Source: Methanococcus voltae PS (GTDB taxonomy: Archaea; AGJL01; Methanococci; Methanococcales; Methanococcaceae). From it: 64,000 nt of DNA. Below the pieces are notes generated by a model. The model searched no databases, had not been told where the DNA came from, and saw nothing but the letters and a program-made list of their open reading frames with translations. The stretch is from assembly GCF_024807035.1 (NCBI RefSeq), contig NZ_JANUCQ010000001.1:221990-285989 (forward strand), given 5' to 3'. The position numbers and the translations under genes are program-made. This document shows positions 40,119 through 49,840 of this stretch, in pieces (positions within the stretch are counted from its first letter, which is position 1; each line of letters opens with the position of its first letter).

Positions 40119-40156
40119 CTCATGCTGTATGCTATCGGCATATAAGCTGTTTTAGT

Positions 40157-40241
40157 GCGAGGGTCGCCGAGCCTGGTCAAAGGCGCTAGATTGAGGGTCT
40201 AGTCTCGTAGGAGTTCGAGGGTTCGAATCCCTTCCCTCGCA
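40157..40241 (+). tRNA. tRNA-Leu (GAG)
   Basis: The 85-base gene folds as a class II tRNA. The acceptor stem is GCGAGGG/CCCTCGC with A73. The anticodon stem CTAGA/TCTAG encloses TTGAGGG, giving anticodon GAG. A long variable arm (TCTCGTAGGAGT) follows and the T arm is GAGGG-TTCGAAT-CCCTT. There is no intron. Confidence 0.95.
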
Positions 40242-40494
40242 TATATTTTATAAAAGACTTTTTTAAACTTATAAATTATCGATTATTGAGTAATTATATT
40301 GTATTTATTGTATTTTATCATAAATTTACCATTATAGTAGGTTTGTAATTGATGATTATAGTTGATATTTATTTATTAAATAAATTTTATAGATTTATAC
40401 AATAATATCTGAATTATTAAATTTAATTTAGATTATAATTATTATAATTAGGTTCAATATAATAAATGAAATAATAACAAATTGGGCTGAAAGT

Positions 40495-41076
40495 ATGAAC
40501 TCAAAAAAAGATGTAAAAGAGATTGTCGTATGTGTAACTGGTGCAAGTGGTGCAATTTACGCAAAAAGACTATTAGAAGAATTAAAAAAAGATGAATCCG
40601 TAATTACCTCGTTAGTAGTTTCAAAAATGGGTATTTCTACAATAAAATATGAGTTAAATATGGATATACACGATTTTTATAAATTAGCAGATAATGTGTA
40701 CAATGAAGATGATTTTTACGCACCGATAGCCTCAGGCTCTCATAAATTTGATTCTGCAGTAATAGTACCATGCTCTATGAAATCGGTTTCAGCAGTAGCT
40801 AATGGTTACGCAGATAATTTAATTGCGCGAGTATGTGACATATGTCTAAAAGAACATAGGAAATTAGTATTGATTACTAGAGAAACGCCTTTAAATGCAA
40901 TTCATTTGGAAAATATGACTAAATTGGCTAAATTGGGTGTTGTAATAATGCCACCAGTACCGGCATTTTACAGTTTTCCAAAAACTGTGGATGATATTAT
41001 ATACTTCACAGTGGGTAGGATATTGGATAATTTAAGAATTAAAAATAATTTAGTTAAGCGTTGGGGCGATGAATAA
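40495..41076 (+). CDS. ubiX: UbiX-like flavin prenyltransferase
   Basis: UbiX joins a prenyl group to FMN to make the cofactor for UbiD-type decarboxylases. The 193-residue protein has the flavoprotein motif VCVTGASGAIYAKRLLEEL (about 11-29), then VVPCSMKSVSAVANGYADNLI and RKLVLITRETPLNAIHLENM, which are typical. In methanogens without ubiquinone the partner UbiD enzyme acts in other decarboxylations; that partner is not in this window. The ATG follows GGGCTGAAAGT. Confidence 0.9.
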   Translation: MNSKKDVKEIVVCVTGASGAIYAKRLLEELKKDESVITSLVVSKMGISTIKYELNMDIHDFYKLADNVYNEDDFYAPIASGSHKFDSAVIVPCSMKSVSAVANGYADNLIARVCDICLKEHRKLVLITRETPLNAIHLENMTKLAKLGVVIMPPVPAFYSFPKTVDDIIYFTVGRILDNLRIKNNLVKRWGDE

Positions 41077-41255
41077 TTTAGGTATTTTTTAGTATTTTTT
41101 AAAGATTTTTCTTTTTTTTAGAAATATATCATTATAATTATATAATATATTGGATAATATATTCCTACTAAAATTTATCAAATTATAATAATTATATGTA
41201 CTATCAAATTTATCATCAAAATTTATCATCATGTTATAATTTATACGGTGAAATC

Positions 41256-42608
41256 ATGCTTGACAAATTAGGTCAAAACATTTCAACTGCACTAAATAAA
41301 ATCAAAAGTGCAACATTAGTGGATAAAAAATTAATTAAAGAAGTTATAAAAGATATCCAAAAAGCTTTAATCCAATCGGATGTTAATGTTAAACTCGTTT
41401 TAAAAATGAGTAAAGATATTGAAAAGAAAGCAATCGAAGAGAATCCTCCAAAGGGTTTATCAAAAAAGGAGCATATTGTTCAAATAGTTTATAATGAACT
41501 CGTACAAATGATTGGTACTGAACCTCAAAAATTAGATTTGGACCCTTCAAAAAAGTCAATTATCTTATTGGTCGGTATCCAAGGAAGCGGTAAGACGACA
41601 AGTTCTGCAAAATTGGCAAGATTAATTCAAAAAAGGGGATTGAAGCCAGCTTTAATTGCAGCGGATGTTTACAGACCTGCAGCATACAAGCAATTGCAAC
41701 AACTCTCCGAAAAAATAAACGTTCCACTATATGGTGACGAAACAAGAACCAAAACCCCTATCGAAATAGCAAAAGATGGTTTAAATAAGTTAAAAAAAGC
41801 AGATGTATTTATTATCGATACTGCAGGTAGACATAAGGAAGAATCTGGACTTTTAACTGAAATGAAAGAATTAAAAGACGAATTGAATCCAAAAGAAATT
41901 ATACTGGTTATTGATGGTACTTTGGGACAACAAGCTAAAAACCAAGCTAAAGCATTTAAGGATGCTGTAGAGGATATAGGCAGTATTTTAGTTACTAAAT
42001 TGGATGGTTCCGCAAAAGGTGGTGGTGCGTTAAGTGCTGTAGCCGAAATAAACGCTCCTATTAAATTCATCGGTACTGGTGAAGGTGTAGACGATTTAGA
42101 AACATTTGACCCTAAAAAATTCATATCAAGACTTTTAGGTATGGGTGATTTGGACAGTTTACTCGAAAAAACCGATGATATCGTAGAAGACGCAAACGAA
42201 GAAGATATCGAAGCAATACTTAAAGGTAAGTTTACATTAGTAGAATTGTATTCGCAATTGGAAACAATTTCTAAAATGGGGCCTATGAAGCAAATTTTAA
42301 GTATGATACCAGGAATGGGGGCATCAATGCCTAAAGAAGCAGCAAGCTTAACTGAGCAAAAATTAAAACGTTATAAAATTTTAATGGATTCTATGACTGA
42401 AGAAGAAAAAGAAAACCCAGAATTGATTAAAACCTCAAGAATGCAAAGAATTGCAAGAGGTGCCGGTGCAAAACAAGAAGAAATTAAGGAATTGTTAAAG
42501 TACTATCAAACAACTAAAAATGCTTTCTCAAACTTAAAACGGGGTAAGATGCTAAAAATGGGCGGTCAAATGGGTAAAATCATGAGACAAATTATGTACA
42601 AAGAATAA
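41256..42608 (+). CDS. ffh: Signal recognition particle GTPase SRP54
   Basis: SRP54 binds signal peptides and 7S RNA and targets ribosomes to the membrane. The start is ATG 41256 ([17 protein letters not shown]), preceded by GGTGAAATC; a longer frame from 41196 is open but unlikely. The 450-residue protein has an N helical domain, a GTPase G domain (P-loop [16 protein letters not shown] near 102-117, [22 protein letters not shown]) and a C-terminal methionine-rich M domain with the RNA-binding segment [18 protein letters not shown]. Length matches archaeal SRP54. Confidence 0.96.
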   Translation: MLDKLGQNISTALNKIKSATLVDKKLIKEVIKDIQKALIQSDVNVKLVLKMSKDIEKKAIEENPPKGLSKKEHIVQIVYNELVQMIGTEPQKLDLDPSKKSIILLVGIQGSGKTTSSAKLARLIQKRGLKPALIAADVYRPAAYKQLQQLSEKINVPLYGDETRTKTPIEIAKDGLNKLKKADVFIIDTAGRHKEESGLLTEMKELKDELNPKEIILVIDGTLGQQAKNQAKAFKDAVEDIGSILVTKLDGSAKGGGALSAVAEINAPIKFIGTGEGVDDLETFDPKKFISRLLGMGDLDSLLEKTDDIVEDANEEDIEAILKGKFTLVELYSQLETISKMGPMKQILSMIPGMGASMPKEAASLTEQKLKRYKILMDSMTEEEKENPELIKTSRMQRIARGAGAKQEEIKELLKYYQTTKNAFSNLKRGKMLKMGGQMGKIMRQIMYKE

Positions 42609-42687
42609 AATAATTAAACTAATAAAATAGTAATAAAATAATAAACTAATAAAATAATAAGATAATATAAAAATTAAAAATAGGTAT

Positions 42688-43284
42688 TTAAATTAACCCT
42701 TTTACTTCTTTTATTTCTTTTAAATTTTTTTCAACATCTTTATTTACATTTTTATATAGACTTTGACCGTTGCTATCCATTGAAACAACCAAAGGGCCAA
42801 AGTTTTCAACTTCTAGGCTCCAAAATGCTTCAGGAATTCCTAACTCTATTTTATGAACTGATTTAACTTTTTTAACGCTTTCGGCAAGTAGGGCAGCACA
42901 ACCTCCAGGTGCAGATAAATAGACAACATAATGTTCTTTAAAAACGTCCAGTAATTCGTCAGTCATACCTCCTTTACCAATAATAGCTGAAATGCCCGTA
43001 ATTTCTATAAAATCTTTTTCAGTTTTATTCATACGTGCAGATGTGGTTGGGCCAATTGCAACGCACTCCCATTCTCCATTTTCATCGTCTTTCTGCCTCA
43101 TTATAGGGCCTGCATGATATATTACACCGTTTTTTAAATCAACTGGTGATTTTCCCTCTTCTATTGCGGTAATATGTGCTTCATCTCTTCCAGTACAAAT
43201 ATTTCCTGATATGTAAACAATATCGCCCACGTTTAATTTTTTAATGTCTTCTTTTGAAATTGGAGTTTTTAAATAATATTGCAT
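42688..43284 (-). CDS. Fumarate hydratase class I, beta (C-terminal) subunit
   Basis: The two-subunit class I fumarase, an Fe-S enzyme, hydrates fumarate to malate. The 198-residue protein has the C-terminal fumarase fold features GNICTGRDEAH, GPTTSARMNK and SAPGGCAALLAES. The ATG at 43284 follows CGGTGAAATTT; the GTG at 43293 lies in that ribosome site. The alpha subunit with most of the cluster ligands is not in this window. A related tartrate dehydratase beta subunit cannot be ruled out, but methanogens of this kind use fumarase in their incomplete reductive citric-acid pathway. Confidence 0.9.
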   Translation of the reverse strand: MQYYLKTPISKEDIKKLNVGDIVYISGNICTGRDEAHITAIEEGKSPVDLKNGVIYHAGPIMRQKDDENGEWECVAIGPTTSARMNKTEKDFIEITGISAIIGKGGMTDELLDVFKEHYVVYLSAPGGCAALLAESVKKVKSVHKIELGIPEAFWSLEVENFGPLVVSMDSNGQSLYKNVNKDVEKNLKEIKEVKGLI

Positions 43285-43473
43285 AAATTTCACCGAATAA
43301 TCCTTTTTTAATAAATTAATAACTTAATAATTTACTAGTTTTGTAATAAATAAATCACTAAAATATTTAATATTATTAATATATTTTTATATTATGTAGT
43401 TTAATTATTACTATAATCATATATTTATTATAATTACATTAGACTTATTATTTAAAATTCAGATAGTGATAAT

Positions 43474-44352
43474 ATGGAAAATAATACTAATGAATCTAAA
43501 AGCTGCAGTATGGTCAAATACGCCAAATGTGGGATATCATCTCTCGTATACATACACGATAATGTAGTATCATCTTTAGAAAAAATAAGCCAACACAAAT
43601 TTGATTCGTGGGAAATCGTTTTTGAAGGCACTCACGCGGAAGCTGAATGCGAAATGGATAACATTTTAAATTTAAAGCATAGTGAAATGAAATGCCAAAA
43701 AACTTTGGAAACTGTGGTTCACGCACCTTTTACAGATTTAAACCCTGCTTCACTCAATAGTAAAGTTTCAAAAGTTACCCTAGATAGTATAATCGAATCA
43801 ATTGACTTTGCTTCAAAAACAAACTCTAAAGTAGTAACAGTGCACCCGGGGTATATCCCATACTTATGGAAAGATTACAAGGAGCGAGTGGTTGAAAGCA
43901 ATAGAAATTTAATAAAAAAATTAGTTGAAGTAGCTGAAACGTACGACGTAACAATCGGTTTAGAAAATATGCCTAATTTTTTCGGAGTTTTAGGAACTAC
44001 TCCTGAAGAATTAGCCGAACTTACAAAAGGAATCGATTCAAACAATTTAGGTATAACATTTGATATTGGTCACGCTAACACCTGTAAAGAGTTATCAACT
44101 TTAAATACTGAAGATTATGTGGCAGAATTAAACAATATTGGAAAAGGTATTGTTCATGCGCACATACATGATAATGATGGAACCGACGATTCACACCTTA
44201 AACTAAAAGCAGGTAATATTAACTTAGAAGCTGTATTTACAAACCTAAGGGACATTAATTATAACGGAATTTATAGTTTAGAATGTAGAAGTATGGAAGA
44301 TGCAATTGAAAGCAGGGATATATTATCAAAAATTTTAAAAGATATCAATTAA
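43474..44352 (+). CDS. Xylose isomerase-like TIM-barrel protein (sugar phosphate isomerase / endonuclease IV superfamily)
   Basis: The 292-residue protein belongs to the AP-endonuclease-2/xylose isomerase-like superfamily. Metal-ligand motifs are in order: VVHAPFTDLNP, VVTVHPGYIPYL, IGLENMPNFFG, ITFDIGHANTC, VHAHIHDND and YSLECRS. The family includes DNA repair enzymes and sugar epimerases; the exact substrate is not visible. The ATG follows GATAGTGATAAT. Gene neighbours (fumarase beta, F420 reductase) do not point to a pathway. Confidence 0.82.
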   Translation: MENNTNESKSCSMVKYAKCGISSLVYIHDNVVSSLEKISQHKFDSWEIVFEGTHAEAECEMDNILNLKHSEMKCQKTLETVVHAPFTDLNPASLNSKVSKVTLDSIIESIDFASKTNSKVVTVHPGYIPYLWKDYKERVVESNRNLIKKLVEVAETYDVTIGLENMPNFFGVLGTTPEELAELTKGIDSNNLGITFDIGHANTCKELSTLNTEDYVAELNNIGKGIVHAHIHDNDGTDDSHLKLKAGNINLEAVFTNLRDINYNGIYSLECRSMEDAIESRDILSKILKDIN

Positions 44353-44484
44353 GGGTATTAACTAATAATATTAATTAATATTATTACCTAAAATATCTCA
44401 ACTGAAAATTGTTAACTGTTAATTTTTACCATTCCCCGTAAATTATATATTGAATACACAAATATGTAATTATAATGTACATAG

Positions 44485-44520
44485 AATTTAATTTAATTTA
44501 ATTTAATTTAATTTAATTTT
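44485..44520. repeat. Pentanucleotide tandem repeat upstream of npdG
   Basis: About seven tandem copies of AATTT/TTAAT (5-bp unit) end 28 bp before the npdG start, where the promoter or transcription start should lie. Copy number could vary by slipped replication. Confidence 0.85.
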
Positions 44521-44547
44521 AAGTAAAAAGATTAATCGGTGAAATTT

Positions 44548-45234
44548 ATGAAAGTAGCAATATTGGGCGGAACTGGAGACCAAGGATTGGGTCTTGCAAT
44601 GAGATTTGCAATGAACGAAAATAATAAAGTTATCATTGGTTCAAGGAAAGAAGAAAAAGCAATGGAAGCTGCAAAAGAAGCAATGCAACGTTTAGATACC
44701 TTAAAATCAATTACTTCGAAAATAACTATAAACGCAATGACAAATTTAGATGCTGCAAAAGAAGCAGACGTAGTAATTTTATCATTACCTTTTGAATACA
44801 CAATTTCAACATTAAAAGATTTAAAAGAAGTCTTAGAAGGTAAAATTGTAGTTTCTTTAATGGTTCCATTAGCAAGTGCATTCGGAGACAAACCTACAAG
44901 GGTTATAACTTGTCCACAAGGTTCAGTGGCTGAAATGGTACAAGCTTACTTACCAAGGTCAACTATTGTAAGTGGTTTCCACAATGTATGCCACAAGTGT
45001 TTATGCGATTTAGAAAACCCAATCGATTGTGACGTATTAATTGCAGGTGACGATAAAGAAGCAAACAAAATTGTTGTAGAACTTGCAAATACAATAAATG
45101 GTGTTAGAGGAATTGACTGTGGAAAATTGGAAATTTCAAGATACATCGAACAGATAACTCCACTTTTAGTTCAATTAAATATAAAATACAAGGCTAAAGG
45201 AACAGGATTAAGAATAACAGGTTTAGATTTATAA
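44548..45234 (+). CDS. npdG: F420-dependent NADP reductase
   Basis: This enzyme moves hydride between F420H2 and NADP, giving NADPH for biosynthesis. The 228-residue protein has the N-terminal Rossmann motif ILGGTGDQGLGLAMRFA, IIGSRKEEKAMEAAK (NADP phosphate site), VVILSLPFEYTISTL and VSGFHNVCHKCLCDL. The start is ATG 44548 after GGTGAAATTT; GTG 44539 lies in the ribosome site. It is preceded by a pentanucleotide repeat tract at 44485-44520. Confidence 0.93.
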   Translation: MKVAILGGTGDQGLGLAMRFAMNENNKVIIGSRKEEKAMEAAKEAMQRLDTLKSITSKITINAMTNLDAAKEADVVILSLPFEYTISTLKDLKEVLEGKIVVSLMVPLASAFGDKPTRVITCPQGSVAEMVQAYLPRSTIVSGFHNVCHKCLCDLENPIDCDVLIAGDDKEANKIVVELANTINGVRGIDCGKLEISRYIEQITPLLVQLNIKYKAKGTGLRITGLDL

Positions 45235-45332
45235 GGTTAATCTATAATTCTTTATTTTTTATTTTTTAATTTATTTTTACTTTTATTTTTTATTTTTTAA
45301 TTTTTGAAAATATCAATTGATTTGTGATAAAC

Positions 45333-45533
45333 ATGTTTAACTTAGATAATAAAAAACTAGATAACTTTTTAGAAAAATACATGAATTTTGGGATATTATT
45401 TATACCCTTATCAATAATATTCATTCCCCAAATAGGATTTGATATAATTCTATGGTATTTTATAGGAATTATTTTAATAATATTATCGTCCGAATTTATT
45501 AAAAAAGATGATAATAGTGAAAACCCAATCTAA
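45333..45533 (+). CDS. Unknown small membrane protein, about 66 aa
   Basis: The family is not recognised. The protein has a short charged N-terminus (MFNLDNKKLDNFLEKY) and two hydrophobic segments (about 18-35 and 38-54, the second IILWYFIGIILIILSS), so two membrane spans are likely, then a charged tail. The ATG at 45333 follows TTGTGATAAAC, a reasonable ribosome site. It lies 98 bp after npdG with T-rich DNA between, so its own promoter is likely. It is convergent with the ribosomal genes. Confidence 0.65.
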   Translation: MFNLDNKKLDNFLEKYMNFGILFIPLSIIFIPQIGFDIILWYFIGIILIILSSEFIKKDDNSENPI

Positions 45534-45649
45534 TAAAAAATATTCTTTTTTAATTTTTGATAAAATAGTTCTTTTTATGTTAAAATATATTACTAGTTTT
45601 AATTTGTTTTTAAAAATTGAAAAAATAAAGATTTGGGTATGTAAGTACC

Positions 45650-46132
45650 TTATTTAATAGGTACGAACATTGAACCTCTTGTAGCACCCATACCTGGGGA
45701 ACCGTGTTGAACTACAGCTCTTGTTGGTGCAAATTCACCAATGAATCTACCAATAGCTTCTTCAACTAATTTTACTTCTTTGAAAGCTTTACCGTTGTAA
45801 ATACCGAATGATAAACCAATCATTTCAGGAGTAATCACAAAGTCTCTGCAGTGTGTTCTGATAACTCTTGGTTCTTTTCCTCTATTTACGAGTTTTCTTG
45901 CCTTTTTAATTTTCATAACCAATTTTCTTTGGTTTGCAGTAATTCCTCTTTTCATAGTTCTTCTTTGTCTTGAAGGAATTATCTCCATGAATTTTTTTAC
46001 AGGCATTTCTTGCAACTGTTCTAATGTGTATCCTTTGTATTTGAATTCTACTCTTCTTCTAGGAGCCACATTTTGTTTAGTTGACTTTTTTCTTTTGCCG
46101 CCTTTTCCACTAAACTTTTTTTGTCTGGCCAT
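45650..46132 (-). CDS. rps19: 30S ribosomal protein S19
   Basis: The archaeal S19 (uS19) protein sits in the small-subunit head. The 160-residue protein has a basic N-terminus and the core sequences PSRQRRTMKRG, RTHCRDFVITPEMIG and FAPTRAVVQHGSPGMGATRGS, split FAPTRAVVQHG then SPGMGATRGS. The ATG follows AAGGTGAATAAAC. It is the last of the L3-L4-L23-L2-S19 group; the usual next genes L22 and S3 are absent here. Confidence 0.97.
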   Translation of the reverse strand: MARQKKFSGKGGKRKKSTKQNVAPRRRVEFKYKGYTLEQLQEMPVKKFMEIIPSRQRRTMKRGITANQRKLVMKIKKARKLVNRGKEPRVIRTHCRDFVITPEMIGLSFGIYNGKAFKEVKLVEEAIGRFIGEFAPTRAVVQHGSPGMGATRGSMFVPIK

Positions 46133-46211
46133 GTTTATTCACCTTAGTAATAATAATCAATTATTTTATAATTGTTAATCTTAAGCATAAATGATTAACT
46201 GATTAGCGCAA

Positions 46212-46937
46212 TTATCTTTTGCCACCAGTTCTTCTTGAAGCTATGTGACCAACTTTTCTACCTGGTGATGTGTGTCTTGAAACGCTTGTAGGTTTACCTG
46301 TGTGTTGGTGTCTACCTCCCCCGTAAGGGTGGTCTACTGCGTTCATTGCAACACCCCTAACTCTTGGCCAAGCAACAGCTTTAGCACTTAAAGCGTGGAA
46401 TTTCTTACCTGCTTTCAAAAGAGGTTTTTCTTTTCTTCCACCACCAGCAACTACACCGATTGTAGCTCTACATGATGGGTTTAAAACTTTTGGATATCCG
46501 GAAGGTAATTTGATAATAGTTTTTCCTACGTCGTGTGAAACAACGTGAGCATAGCAACCACCAGCTCTAACTAATTTACCACCGTCTCCAGGAATAGTTT
46601 CAATGTTGTATACAGGAATACCTTCAGGTATTTCAGCTAAAGGTAATACGTTACCAGGCTTGATTTCTGCACTGATACCACAAGCAATTTCATCCCCAAC
46701 TTTTTTACCTTCAGGGATTAAAACTAATCTTTCTTCACCATTTTCAAATCTTACTTTTCCAACAGGAGCGCTTCTTCCAGGGTCATGTAATACGTCGATT
46801 AAAGCACCTACAACACTGCCGGTTTTCTCTGATTCGTCGTATGACCTGTATTTAACAGCTCCTTTTCTTTTATGAGATGGGGATGTGTATTTAGGAGTCC
46901 CTCTACCTCTATTTTGGGATATTAGTCTTTTACCCAT
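46212..46937 (-). CDS. rpl2: 50S ribosomal protein L2
   Basis: L2 (uL2) is needed for the peptidyl transferase centre. The 241-residue protein is the archaeal form, with GKRLISQNRGRGTPKYTSP at the start, GGGRKEKPLLKAGKKFH in the middle and AMNAVDHPYGGGRHQHTGK with the functional histidine near the end. The ATG follows GATGGTGATATAA. The 203-bp spacer before it, toward L23, is large for this cluster. Confidence 0.97.
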   Translation of the reverse strand: MGKRLISQNRGRGTPKYTSPSHKRKGAVKYRSYDESEKTGSVVGALIDVLHDPGRSAPVGKVRFENGEERLVLIPEGKKVGDEIACGISAEIKPGNVLPLAEIPEGIPVYNIETIPGDGGKLVRAGGCYAHVVSHDVGKTIIKLPSGYPKVLNPSCRATIGVVAGGGRKEKPLLKAGKKFHALSAKAVAWPRVRGVAMNAVDHPYGGGRHQHTGKPTSVSRHTSPGRKVGHIASRRTGGKR

Positions 46938-47140
46938 TTATATCACCATCGATTGTATCTACAAGTGTGTGTTTGAGTAATCTGATTTTACTTGTTTTCA
47001 TCTTTTACGATAGGATTTACCACATAGGGTGAAATTCAATAAGTTTTCATCTTTTAATAAACATTGCGGGTTGCATCGCTTATTGTGGATAGAATTATCT
47101 GAATTTCCTTGTTCGTATGTTTGCAAAATGCTAAGTAAAA
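46938..47140 (-). promoter_or_regulatory. Spacer between rpl23 and rpl2 with direct repeats
   Basis: This 203-bp stretch is less AT-rich than other gaps and has no coding frame. GTTTTCATCTTTTA occurs twice in the same direction, at 46994-47007 and 47043-47056. On the transcribed (minus) strand this reads TAAAAGATGAAAAC. It may be a leader element or control site inside the ribosomal operon. Confidence 0.4.
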
Positions 47141-47401
47141 TTAGTAAATACCTAAGTTTGCAGCTACTTCACTTGCATCAAATTCTTCTTTTAATGTAAT
47201 GTAAGCTTTTTTAAGTCCTTTCGGTGTTATTTCGGTGTTAATGCTTTTAGCTTCAACTTCGAATAACTCTTTCATAGCTTTTTTAACGTCTTCTTTTGTG
47301 GCTTTCCTTTCCACATAGAATACAATCTTGTTTTCTTCCTCTATCAGTTTCATTGTTTTTTCGCTGATAATAGGTGTTTTAATTACGTCAAAGGCATCCA
47401 T
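47141..47401 (-). CDS. rpl23: 50S ribosomal protein L23
   Basis: L23 (uL23) lies at the peptide exit tunnel and binds SRP. The 86-residue protein begins MDAFDVIKTPIISEKTMKLI, with the family pattern around VERKATKEDVKKAMKELF and TPKGLKKAYITL. I chose ATG 47401: GAGGTGA lies just before an upstream ATG (47407) with no spacing, so the second ATG, six bases later, is better placed. Confidence 0.96.
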   Translation of the reverse strand: MDAFDVIKTPIISEKTMKLIEEENKIVFYVERKATKEDVKKAMKELFEVEAKSINTEITPKGLKKAYITLKEEFDASEVAANLGIY

Positions 47402-47645
47402 TGCCATTCACCTCAAAGTCTACTTTGACCAAATAATTGCAAACTTTAAGACAAATCAAATCTAATTTAATTTTATAGTCTTATAATCTAAATATAGAAT
47501 ATCTTATTAGATTTTATTCTATTAATTTATTCTATTTTATTTTATATTCCTAACAATTATTAGATTTATTCAACTTGTTGCAATTTGCAATTTTTAACCA
47601 TTGATATATAATCGAATAATAGATTATTAAATTTAAATAGGATAA

Positions 47646-48407
47646 TTATTCGAATTTTTCCTTTAATGCTTCAATAGCTCCTTCAGTCCAAAGGGTTAAC
47701 CTACCTGCAGCAGTACCTGGTGCTATGTGCATAGTACCTAAGTCATCAGCTGTGATTACGTCAACACCTGGAACGTTTTTGGAAGCTTTAACAGCATCGC
47801 AAGCTTTTGATACAACAACCAAAACACTTCTTGGTTTTTTGTATTTTCTTCCTCTTAATTTACCTCTACCGGCTTTAATTGAGATACCGTCTTTAGCTCT
47901 TGCTAAGTCTGAATCTAATTTTAAAGCTTTGAATACTTCTAAAGCATCTTTTGTTTTGGTAATACTCTCGAATTCTTCACTTACGATTAAAGGTAATGCT
48001 GGAACATCAGGTATGATGTGTCCTCTTGCTTTTACAATTTCTACGTTTGCACTTGCAGCAATAGCACTTTGTAAAGCTTTTAATCTTTCTTTTCTGTTGA
48101 TTCTTTCTAATAAAATCTTTTCTACTTTAGGCCCGTGTGCTCTTCTACCGCCAACTGCTTGAGGTACGAAAGCTGCACCACCTTGAGCGGTTCTTCTTAC
48201 TCTTGCCCTACCGTGACCTTTACCGATTGATTTAGCAGAAGTTCTGTGACCAGCTAATAAATTTGAACCTTTTGGTTGTAATTTTGCGGTCAATGATGAA
48301 ATTACAGCTCTTTTAATCAAGTCAGGTCTGTATTCGGTGTTGAATACGGATGGTATTTCTACTTCTCCTTTTTCAGAACCATCTAAGTTGAATATTTTTG
48401 CGTTCAT
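47646..48407 (-). CDS. rpl4: 50S ribosomal protein L4
   Basis: L4 (uL4, archaeal L1e type) lines the exit tunnel. The 253-residue protein has the tunnel-loop sequence [22 protein letters not shown], split [10 protein letters not shown] then [12 protein letters not shown], and [20 protein letters not shown]. The ATG follows CAGGTGTAAATTT. Gaps on both sides (163 and 238 bp) are longer than in most ribosomal operons. Confidence 0.97.
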   Translation of the reverse strand: MNAKIFNLDGSEKGEVEIPSVFNTEYRPDLIKRAVISSLTAKLQPKGSNLLAGHRTSAKSIGKGHGRARVRRTAQGGAAFVPQAVGGRRAHGPKVEKILLERINRKERLKALQSAIAASANVEIVKARGHIIPDVPALPLIVSEEFESITKTKDALEVFKALKLDSDLARAKDGISIKAGRGKLRGRKYKKPRSVLVVVSKACDAVKASKNVPGVDVITADDLGTMHIAPGTAAGRLTLWTEGAIEALKEKFE

Positions 48408-48570
48408 AAATTTACACCTGCTCGTGTTTTATTTATAGGTGATTGATTTAATGAATTTTCTTCTTAGCATTAATGAATATCCCATAAATAATTCAATTAT
48501 AGTTAATTATATCAATTATAATTCAATTTTTTTATTTTCTATTCATTTTTATCTACGAAACGTTATCCGA

Positions 48571-49572
48571 TTAGTTTCCTTGTTTTGACTCGGTACTGAT
48601 GTATGTAATTTCAGGTAATCCGAATTTGTCAACTGGTGCTCTGATAGCTCCTCTTAACATAACTAATCTTTTAGCAGGACCTTGAACGGTACCTTTTACT
48701 AAAACGTATCCATTTTTAAGTACACCGTAGTTTAAGAATCCACCTTTAGGTGTAACTTCTGTTCCTTCTGCACCAATTTTGAATATTCTCTTGTTATATT
48801 CAGTTCTTTGGTGGAAACCCATCTGACCAGGTAAAGGTACTGACCACATAACTCTTCTTGGTCTCCAAGGACCGATTGAACCTGTGTGTCTACCTACACC
48901 TTTTCTTTGGTGTTTACCGAACTGTACTTTGATGCCCCATCTTTTAACTGAACCTTGGAAACCTTTTCCTTTGGTTACAGCTATTGTATCGATGATTTCT
49001 CCAGTTTCAAATACGTCGTTGATTGACAATTTTTGACCGAGGATACCTTTTGCATAGTTTAATCTTTCGTTAACAGTGCTACCGCCAACTCTAATTTCAA
49101 CTACTTCAGGTTTTTTCTTAGCAATTGCTGTTTCTTTAGGAACTGTGTTTACAATAACTCTTACGTCAACGATTTCGTTAACTAATGAGTCTAATGTGTC
49201 AACTGATTTCAATTCTTTTTTAGCAACAGTTAATTTTCTTGCTAATTCCTGGTCTAATTCTGGAGCCCAAACTTCTGTCAATACTTTTAATCCGTTTGTA
49301 TCTTTTTTGTAAACTCTGATACCAGCAATTGTGATATTTGGAGTTTCTAAAACAGTTACAGGGGATGCTACTTCTTGCTCAGCATTTGGACTTTTTGGGT
49401 TGTTTTCAACATATAAAGCATGTGTTACACCAGCTTTATATACAGGGTAAGCTTGGAGTCTCACTTTTTCGTCAGCAGGCCATGACCTGATTTTTGGAAC
49501 GATTCTTTTAGCTCTTTTTCTTGGGCTAAATGCTAAAGAACCTCTACGAGGTCTATTTTTTTTCATACCCAT
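48571..49572 (-). CDS. rpl3: 50S ribosomal protein L3
   Basis: L3 (uL3) is one of the first proteins in 50S assembly. The 333-residue archaeal form begins [20 protein letters not shown] and has the conserved [20 protein letters not shown], and [14 protein letters not shown] near 240. The ATG at 49572 is preceded by GGAGGTTAGAAT. It is the first gene of the ribosomal group. A 16-bp palindrome (49668-49683) and a structured RNA-like element (49841-49905) lie upstream. Confidence 0.97.
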   Translation of the reverse strand: MGMKKNRPRRGSLAFSPRKRAKRIVPKIRSWPADEKVRLQAYPVYKAGVTHALYVENNPKSPNAEQEVASPVTVLETPNITIAGIRVYKKDTNGLKVLTEVWAPELDQELARKLTVAKKELKSVDTLDSLVNEIVDVRVIVNTVPKETAIAKKKPEVVEIRVGGSTVNERLNYAKGILGQKLSINDVFETGEIIDTIAVTKGKGFQGSVKRWGIKVQFGKHQRKGVGRHTGSIGPWRPRRVMWSVPLPGQMGFHQRTEYNKRIFKIGAEGTEVTPKGGFLNYGVLKNGYVLVKGTVQGPAKRLVMLRGAIRAPVDKFGLPEITYISTESKQGN

Positions 49573-49667
49573 ATTCTAACCTCCTTATAATTAACCCCAT
49601 AGTGTAATTATTAGGTTATCGTCAGTTATTGTTATTATTTACTTTTTGATATTACTGCATACTTATA

Positions 49668-49683
49668 CGATATTTCAATATCG
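49668..49683. promoter_or_regulatory. Palindrome in the rpl3 upstream region
   Basis: CGATATT and AATATCG form a 7-bp perfect inverted repeat with a 2-base loop, about 100 bp before the rpl3 start. It may be a protein-binding site; no direct evidence. Confidence 0.35.
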
Positions 49684-49840
49684 ATGAAATCGCGTGTTTA
49701 CACCTATAAAGTATACAGCAATCGGCTAAATCACTATAATAAATTTATAATTAGCCTTTTAAAGTGTTTTAAGTTTTTGAAAGTTTATTTTCAAATATTT
49801 TAACATATTATATAATATAGATATTTAAAATATTGCAAAA

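Noticed and set aside
47725..48162. 145-codon + strand frame opposite rpl4
   Set aside because: Antisense shadow of a ribosomal gene.
48451..48588. 45-codon + strand frame with GGTGAT upstream, between rpl4 and rpl3
   Set aside because: It runs antisense into the end of rpl3, is made of AT-rich codons with no clear fold, and the GGTGAT lies in the rpl4 upstream region. Likely chance.
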